From: Chimonanthus salicifolius
Taxonomy: Eukaryota > Streptophyta > Magnoliopsida > Laurales > Calycanthaceae
Assembly: GCA_013350335.1 (NCBI GenBank)
Contig: CM023536.1
Coordinates: 6,716,207-6,780,206, forward strand
Direction: 5' to 3'
Length of the DNA stretch: 64,000 nucleotides
The notes beneath the pieces are model-generated. The model had not been told where the DNA came from. It did no database searches and saw nothing but the letters and a program-made list of their open reading frames with translations. Below, piece after piece: positions 58,001 through 64,000 of the stretch. Made by a program: the position numbers and the translations under genes. How positions within the stretch are numbered: the stretch's first letter is position 1; every line of letters begins with the position of its first letter.

Positions 58001-59835
58001 AATCTGATCCCACAAAGAAAAGATAATAAAAAAAAATGAACTGATAGGAGAAATTGCACTGATCTATTGGAATTCTTCCTTGGAAGTGTAAAGAGATTGC
58101 ACTGATCTATTGGAATTCTTCCTTACGAAGTGTAAAGAGAGACTATGTACCGCACATGTGCGATATATAGTCTCTCTTTACACTCCCCCTCAAGCTGGTG
58201 CACATGTAATACCCTGTCCCAAAAAGTCCCACATTGCTAGTGGTATTGGAAATTCCCTGGTATATAAGTAGTAGCCTTCCTCCTTCTAGCACAAGGCCTC
58301 CTAGGCGAGAATGGGCGTGTATGGGCAATGTGCTAGGAACAAAACCTTGAGGTTTGCCGGATATGGAGCGAGGCTCTATCCGAGGGCCCAAAGAGGACAA
58401 TATTGTGCCGCTGTGTACTCTGATACCCGGACAAGGCCTTTTGGGAGCAACAGTGGTTTGACTCGCCAAAGTAAAGCCTTGCGGGTCCGTGTGTAGGCCC
58501 AAAGTGGACAATATTGTGCTAGCAGGATGGATCGTTACAGCACAGATGTCAGTCATGCCCTGCTTGGATATAATGTTGATGAAAGAACTTCTCCCACGAA
58601 TTATAGCTTGTGGTTAAGGAGCCTACTGGTTCTAAATAGCACCCATTCTGTTCACATTATTTGGCCTTCCATCATGTGGCCCAAGTGGTTCCTTGGTAGC
58701 ATAGGTCTGTCAATTGTCCCTATAGTGTTAAATCACTGCCAAGGGTGACAAATGTATAATCTAATTTTCTATGTTTAAGTTAGTTTTTTTTTTTGGGGAT
58801 GTGAATCTCCTTTATCCCCTTCTGTTTGGGGTGAGCTTCTGAATGTATCTTGTCTCTTTAGTGAAAAGGTCCTTATGATTCCTTAATACCAAAAGATAAC
58901 AGGTAAATGTTGTGGTTGACCTGGAAGAATGGGAATATGTGATGTCCCTGCAACTATGGATTGCAGTGGAGAACGGTTGACTGGAATAATCCACCTCGTT
59001 GGTCTCACCATGGATGTGAAATAGGGGAACAAGGCACATCAGCCTTCATGTGTTGCTTTTAATTATATGAACTATTAGAAAGCTTTTTTCCATGCTGTTC
59101 TTAGAAGATTGTTTCTTTTCATTATATTAACTATTGGAAAGCTTTTTTCCCTGCTGTTCTTAGAAGATCACTTCTAGGACGGCTATGGCAATTGTATTCT
59201 TGTCTACGGTCTTAATGGCATTCCCATGCCAACTGACTGATATTTGGTGGTGAAGTACTAAAGAGTCAATTGGATGACCAGTGTTGCAGATTCAGTCATT
59301 ATCACTTGATAGCTTACTTCCTAAATCATTGACACATAAGGGGGTGGCTTTGTTTGCCAGTAACTTACAAACACTAAGAATATGAGTGGCACATGAAAAT
59401 CCTAGAACAATTATAACAGGAACCATAATTTGAAATGAATTGAAAGAAATTTTAATAGTACCATGACCTACTGCTGAAATATATGTAGGCAACCACTACT
59501 GAACTACAACACCCCATTCCACATCACACAAAATGACAAAACACTTTGGAAGTTACTTTGAAATAGGTGATAGCACTCATATGATGTAATTGACATGGAC
59601 ACCTACCATTGGTCCAAAAAATGGGGTGGAGTTTATTTTGACTACACCCAGGTGTATCCAATACTAGCCTATAGTCATACTTCTGTCCTCCATGATGTAG
59701 TAAGCTATGTTGACATGGTACTGTTACATCACCATGAAAGGTTAAAATTTTCAGCTTTTTAGACCAATCACCATCACTATTACTTAAAAAAAAGGCAATC
59801 TGTCATGTGGCCTGCTATGCTTGGCTTAATATATC

Positions 59836-59889
<54 letters not shown>

Positions 59890-62591
59890 TATCAAAGTTT
59901 GTGTGTGAAAATGGGAGCAATACCTTTGACCTGAAATGAGAAAATGAGAAGAAACAAATTTCAAGTTCCTCTGTTATTATGCCTGTGGGACTGGTTATGA
60001 TGGTTCATGACAAAAGGAAGCATCGTAATGGAGAGTGGGCTTAAAGCACTTGCCACCTTACTGCTACTATATTTCAGTTCATTTTTTACAGTGAAAAGAT
60101 TCTTAAAGGAAAGCTATAAAGATTTCCAATGATGCTCTAATGTTCAAAGGTCTACCATATTCTTTATAGCTAGTCATTGCCCTATAGCGAAAAACAGCTA
60201 TTGCTGCTGACAACCATTGCCTTACCAGGAAACTCATCACATAGACCATGGTACCCAAGTGGACGAGATTTAGGCCTCTGTAGATTGGCTTCTCTTGTGC
60301 TCCAATTTTCTGAAATCTGCCATGCATTGACGAACTACTATTAAGCAGTGAAGGCACTGCCTATTGGAGATTAAAATAGACACATCTATAAGATCTACTG
60401 TTGCCATTAGTAAATAAAAAATGCAAATATTGAAATAAATTTTCCAATCCTATCGTGCAGGACATTTATAGATAGAATCCTTAAAGGTAGATCTCCAAAT
60501 TAGCAAAATACCTTTTTCCATGCTGTGTGTTAAGTAAACCAATATGTGACCAACGTGCTTGGTCATGTTAAAACACAGAATAGATGCACCGACACCCTCT
60601 TTTTCTTTTTGTAATATAGTAGTAGACATCATTGCATTAAAAGAGACAACCCTTATAATATGTCCATCTATTAGCCCATCAATAGGTGTTATAGTGTGGA
60701 GCATTCAACATAAATGACATTGAAATTACTTTATTACTAATCCAACTTAAGCAAACCTACTAAGTCTAATATTAATGAACAAAACTTTCTTTATCAGAAA
60801 ACCTTGCATTTCAAAAGGATAAAAAAATATCTTGCAATTACAGGGAAAGAAATATAGGAACAGATTTCATCTTTTTATGATTACTCTTGGGCTAGATAAG
60901 TTGGATATGTGGAAGAAAGCTTTTAGGCAAATGGCTTGAACTTTAGTAGGACAGAGATGGAATATATGAATCGTAATTTAATATTTCTTCTGCCTTTAAG
61001 GTATAGAGTTTCTTTTATGTGGGCAGCATTTAAAAAATTAAAGGTATCTCTTATTTTTTTTTATACATGCTTTTAAAATGGTAAACTGCAAAAAATTATT
61101 AATGAAGAAAGAAGGAATACAAATGTCAGAGCGGTATAAGAGACTTATACCAAATCGTACAATAATTAACCCTACCCCACAAATCCTCCTAAAACAAAAA
61201 TACAGCCATCAATTAAACTCCAAGAAGTCTACTAAGTCTCCTTCTATGTCCACACCTAACTTAGCCAAGAAGTCAGTTACCCGATTGGCAGACCTTCTAA
61301 TGTGCCTGAAGATCATTGAACATTGAGTACACAAATCCCCAATCTCTCTCACTAGAGGCAGTAACCTCCAGGAGGTCTTTTAACTCTTTGGCCCCTCCAA
61401 TGGCATTCCTTGAATCCCCCTCTAAAACTAATTTATCTCTGTCCATGACACACCCAAAGAGATAGAGCTTTCTTAATACTCAGCAGTTCAGTCTCATTAG
61501 AATTTTAATACACAGGCTCTGAAAAGAAGAAAAAAATTTGACCCCAAATTTTCTGGCTACCACTCCATGCCCGCAGGACCTGGTTTACCTCTGGCCACCC
61601 CATCCACATTAATCTTGATGCAATCCTCTGATGGGGGAGACCAAACCTCTCTCACTTTTCTTCTACCAGAGCTCTCCACTAGACTCCCCTCCCAAGACAG
61701 GTACAAATCCCTCACTGATGCCCTAGCATTTTCTTTAAATTTTCGTGGCCATTGTGTTTGGTTATTTCAAATTAGTTGCCTTTCGTCATATTTCAATTTC
61801 AAAGGTCATGCAGCAAACTGATAATTTATTGACTTTTGTGATCTTCTTGGGCTTAGTCTTGCCTGTTTCTGTCTACAAAATATGTAGTATCTTCCCATTT
61901 CAACCAATTTTCTATTGTTCCAGTATAGCTTTCAATACACCTCTTTTTTTTTTTTTTCTATTTAATTGTGTTTTTCCCTTAAAAAATTGAGTAAAGGAGC
62001 AAGTTATGGAAGGAAACAGTGGAGGCAATTTAAACACCAGAAGGAATTATTTTAAGGCATTTTCAGTTATACTTCATCATGTTCCATAAAACCCTTTTTC
62101 CGTCCCAGTCTGATTTTATTCTTGTCATTTCTATGTAAAAAGTTTCAATTTCCTAACTTTTTGTTGTGGAAAAATTCTTGTATTTCCTGTAGAAATGATC
62201 TTCTAAAGATTATGCATGTTAGATCCAATTTATTAAATCCAATTTTCTTTTTTGCTTCTGACTATTCAAGCAACTGGTAATATCATTGGGTGCTTCTTCA
62301 CTTACTCTTCTATTTTCATTTCAGTGTGTATATTGCGTGGGCAATTGCATCTTAGTGTAAATAATGCTGTAACTTAATGATCAACCACTCCCTGATCATG
62401 TGTCCTTTTTCTTTCTTATTCCATAGGGAGAGGCACTTTTCAATCTAAAATTTCCTTTCATTGTGCTTTCATGATTCATTTATTGTTCATGTAGGTCTGG
62501 TTAACTGGAGAAAAAATAGGTGAAGGAATTGGTAGAACAAGGAAAGAAGCCCAACGTCTAGCTTCTGAAAGCTCCCTTAGGAATTTGGCAA
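46063..62591 (+). CDS. CPL1: RNA polymerase II CTD phosphatase-like protein (CPL1/CPL2 type), 5' part
   Basis: Twelve exons: 46063-46332, 48765-49241, 49577-49787, 52389-52546, 52640-52710, 52840-52945, 53069-53152, 53689-54297, 54388-54451, 56956-57089, 57185-57238 and 62495-62591, giving ~778 residues with consistent phases; the gene continues past the window. The FCP1-type catalytic motif is DLDET (residues 145-149) and the second acidic pair is IDDR (343-344), between conserved blocks [16 protein letters not shown] and [16 protein letters not shown] plant-specific [30 protein letters not shown] region is in exon 8 (over 600 nt). Exons 10-12 encode the first dsRNA-binding motif ([17 protein letters not shown]...[12 protein letters not shown]). 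Family members dephosphorylate Ser5 of the Pol II CTD and affect stress signalling and microRNA processing. CPL1 has two dsRNA-binding motifs and CPL2 one, so the paralogue is undecided; the symbol is provisional. Start: the only in-frame ATG, followed by the conserved VVYHGD motif. Confidence 0.92.
46820..48480. repeat. Diverged tandem repeats in CPL intron 1 (~480-bp period)
   Basis: A block running from CTAGTTCTTTAGTTTC through TGGATGATTTGGCAAC to CATATGTGGGTGAG recurs: the TGGATGA(T/C)TTGG(C/T)AACT core is at 46932, 47420 and 48378, i.e. spacings of 488 and 958 (about twice 479). An ATTAATAACTTGAT...GAATCA block repeats near 47195 and 47660. The copies are well diverged. Non-coding. Confidence 0.8.
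49975..50400 (-). repeat. Dispersed 'AAGGCAC' repeat, copy D (minus)
   Basis: Inverse orientation, from GAATGCCTTAGTTGTGCC and CTCTAAGGCAGGCTCACC to GATATAGGCACAACC...AGAGGCACCTGAGAC. Same order as copy C. In CPL intron 3. Confidence 0.6.
51718..52150 (-). mobile_element. LINE zf-RVT fragment, minus strand
   Basis: The minus frame reads [25 protein letters not shown] after a broken ...[12 protein letters not shown] segment, the HCPF..AVWN signature of the plant LINE zf-RVT linker. A 17-bp internal tandem duplication (AGGGCAATGAAGGAAAA, about 51834-51867) has shifted the frame. In CPL intron 3. Confidence 0.65.
54452..56955. other. CPL intron 9, with a dispersed GGGCT/CCCGA-rich repeat
   Basis: A repeat-like stretch about 55080-55760 is rich in GGGCTTGG/AGGCCCAAAGCCCG, similar in style to 41190-41660 and 1359-1980. 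No ends or duplication could be set. The remainder is AT-rich intron without a gene. Confidence 0.4.
58055..58128. repeat. Tandem duplication of ~29 bp beside the hairpin
   Basis: ATTGCACTGATCTATTGGAATTCTTCCTT occurs twice in this interval (as two adjoining ~40-bp units including GTGTAAAGAGA). Between them the second unit runs into the hairpin at 58129. Confidence 0.75.
58129..58184. repeat. Perfect 18-bp-arm hairpin
   Basis: AGTGTAAAGAGAGACTAT (58129-58146) is perfectly inverted at 58167-58184, with a 20-nt loop that itself contains the palindrome GCACATGTGC. It is followed by CTCCCCCTCAAGCTGG, a polypurine/LTR-border type motif of copia elements, so it may be an LTR remnant. Confidence 0.85.
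58205..58539 (+). mobile_element. Solo LTR related to the TRIM array
   Basis: Begins TGTAATACCCTGTCCC and ends GGATCGTTACA; the 5-bp duplication GCACA flanks it (58200-58204 and 58540-58544). It aligns with the TRIM LTR at 19900-20093 (reverse complement), including AAAAGTCCCACATTGCTAG and CCTGGTATATAAGT, but carries about 140 extra bases with an internal repeat of GGACAATATTGTGC. In CPL intron 11, sense strand. Confidence 0.88.
58545..61019. other. CPL intron 11, middle part
   Basis: AT-rich intron without a supported gene. It contains the block CTATTGGAAAGCTTTTTTCC...GCTGTTCTTAGAAGAT duplicated near 59070-59105 and 59130-59165, and the (GA)n tract. Confidence 0.45.
59836..59887. repeat. 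(GA)n microsatellite
   Basis: About 26 uninterrupted GA units in CPL intron 11. Confidence 0.95.
61020..61670 (-). mobile_element. LINE RNase H fragment, minus strand
   Basis: The minus strand reads with interruptions [35 protein letters not shown] and [21 protein letters not shown], i.e. the RNase H start, middle and C-terminus of a plant LINE, followed by a 3' UTR. The T-rich run near 61050-61062 is probably its poly(A). In CPL intron 11, antisense. Confidence 0.75.
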
Positions 62592-64000
62592 GTAAGAAAA
62601 AGTTCTGCTCTATATGTCAAGCTATTTGATTAATGGCATGTTTCTATGTTGGACATCTATGTTAACTGATAGGCAAGTGCAGTGCACCATCATGGATTTC
62701 CAACATCCAACCTGAAAGAGTAATTGTGAAAAAATTGGAGAAGCCTAAATCTAAGACCATAGTAGGCACTGGATTTAAAAAAAAAATAATGAATTAAATG
62801 TTCAAATGTTCTTTTGCACTTTGAAATTGACTATTTGGATGCAAGATGTCTACAATTTTTTTTGGAAAAGATGTCTACATGTTCTCTATGACAAAAAAGT
62901 AGATTTGAAAGAACACAGATTGGTTTAGATCTGATTACCTAGATATAAGATGGGAAGAAAACAAAAATATAATAAATTCTTTGAAACTCTGTTGTTTTTG
63001 AAGAAGGAACTGACGTCCTTTGCTAGGGATATTGGGATAATATTCTGAACAATATTGTGATTTGGACAATATTGCAATAGGGTTGGGATGATATCTATAT
63101 TAGTCAGATTCAGTTCCTAGGATTTATTAGCTTATTCTTGATTTAGTGTACTTCATATTACTATTGCCATCTATGAAATGATACACTAATTTTACAGAAT
63201 TCTGTCCTGCTTAACTTGTGTCACTTAACCATGCCTTATTTGTCCATACCTTAACCCGTGAGACCCATCCATTAGACCCTTTGACCAGGTTTGACCTGAG
63301 TTGACCAGTTTGACCAGGCCCTTTAAACTCGTACCGCTTCCTCTACATCACTTGCTGTCTGGCCTAGATCTTTTTCACGATTGTACATGGCCTATCTGTC
63401 TTACTGAGTGCCAGATCCCATCCTGTGCTGGCAAATTTACATGTCTTGACTCAAAACCTGTTCCAAATTACCATGGTCTGTTGATTGTTCCAAAAAAAAA
63501 AAAAAAAACAATAGAATTACCATGCTCTGTTTCTTACGGATCCCAATCCCCTGCATACCACCTTTTCTAACAGTGCCACTCCTCTCCCCTTCTCTCGGTG
63601 AAGAGTTTCATCAGATTAGCCTATTGCCACTACAATTCCTGCATCTTGCAATTTGACCTGGCACCGTCCAGTACTGGTCTTCCGTATTTTCTGTGCTCCT
63701 GTGGTAGATAGTCCAGTAAAGGCACTGTCATCCAGACTGTTCCACCATTTTAGCCCATTGACACCAGATGCAGCCCAAAATGCCTTTCCTTTCTAGTGTG
63801 CATATCTATCTCAGCATTTTTGCTTTGCAGCACTAACCCCAGCTGTTCAATACTTCACTTCCCACTCGACTATCCAACAAACTTTGTTTGTTGATCTTTT
63901 GATCTGTGGAGATCTACACCCCTCTACCCCACTGATTTGGATAAGATTGTGGTATGGGTAATATTGTGATAGGATTGAAAAATCTCTGCATTAGTCAGGA
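62592..64000. other. CPL intron 12 (open at window end)
   Basis: No further CPL exon found. The motif AATATTGTGAT...GTCAG occurs near 63050-63110 and again at 63968-64000, a possible pair of repeat ends of an element that crosses the window border. An A run lies at 63493-63508. Confidence 0.45.

Noticed and set aside
58143..58556. 137-codon minus frame
   Set aside because: Lies wholly over the solo TRIM-type LTR and hairpin; no protein family seen.

Overview
This window is nuclear DNA of a flowering plant. It holds intron-rich genes with plant-type GT-AG splice sites, conserved plant protein families (a plant RCC1-repeat protein, an ESCRT-III subunit and a CPL-type RNA polymerase II CTD phosphatase), AT-rich introns and spacers, and a dense mix of plant transposons. 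The large introns and many old LINEs suggest a woody, medium-to-large genome, possibly a magnoliid or early-diverging eudicot, but the sequence alone does not settle the species.

Layout. (1) 332-9252, + strand: a six-exon F-box-like/RCC1-repeat gene, intact apart from one extra base near 9138 in the last exon that breaks the frame 34 codons before the expected C-terminus. (2) 12387-12956, + strand: a two-exon gene for a 78-residue secreted cysteine-rich peptide; its intron carries a (CT)n tract. (3) 12957-22065: spacer with two hAT-type MITEs with perfect 8-bp target duplications, a tandem TRIM array, several short tandem duplications and a solo LTR. (4) 22066-37853, - strand: the complete six-exon gene for ESCRT-III subunit VPS24/CHMP3 (229 residues). 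Its first intron uses a GC-AG splice pair and its 9.9-kb fourth intron is about four-fifths transposon, including a LINE whose 5' part is inverted in the way twin priming predicts. (5) 37854-46062: an AT-rich spacer between divergently transcribed genes, with more hAT MITE copies. (6) 46063 to beyond 64000, + strand: CPL1/CPL2-like CTD phosphatase, twelve exons visible through the first dsRNA-binding motif; the 3' end is outside the window.

The genes are unrelated housekeeping or regulatory genes and form no pathway together. The mobile DNA is the more unusual content: at least eight LINE pieces from two or more families, three related ~1-kb solo LTRs in both orientations, a TRIM array plus a related solo LTR, a Copia 3' remnant, a tRNA-derived SINE, a long foldback element, a MITE family built from TATCGGCCGATA palindromes, and a dispersed 'AAGGCAC' repeat in four copies. 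Most sit inside introns of otherwise intact genes. I found no CRISPR array, rRNA, organelle insertion or complete autonomous transposon.
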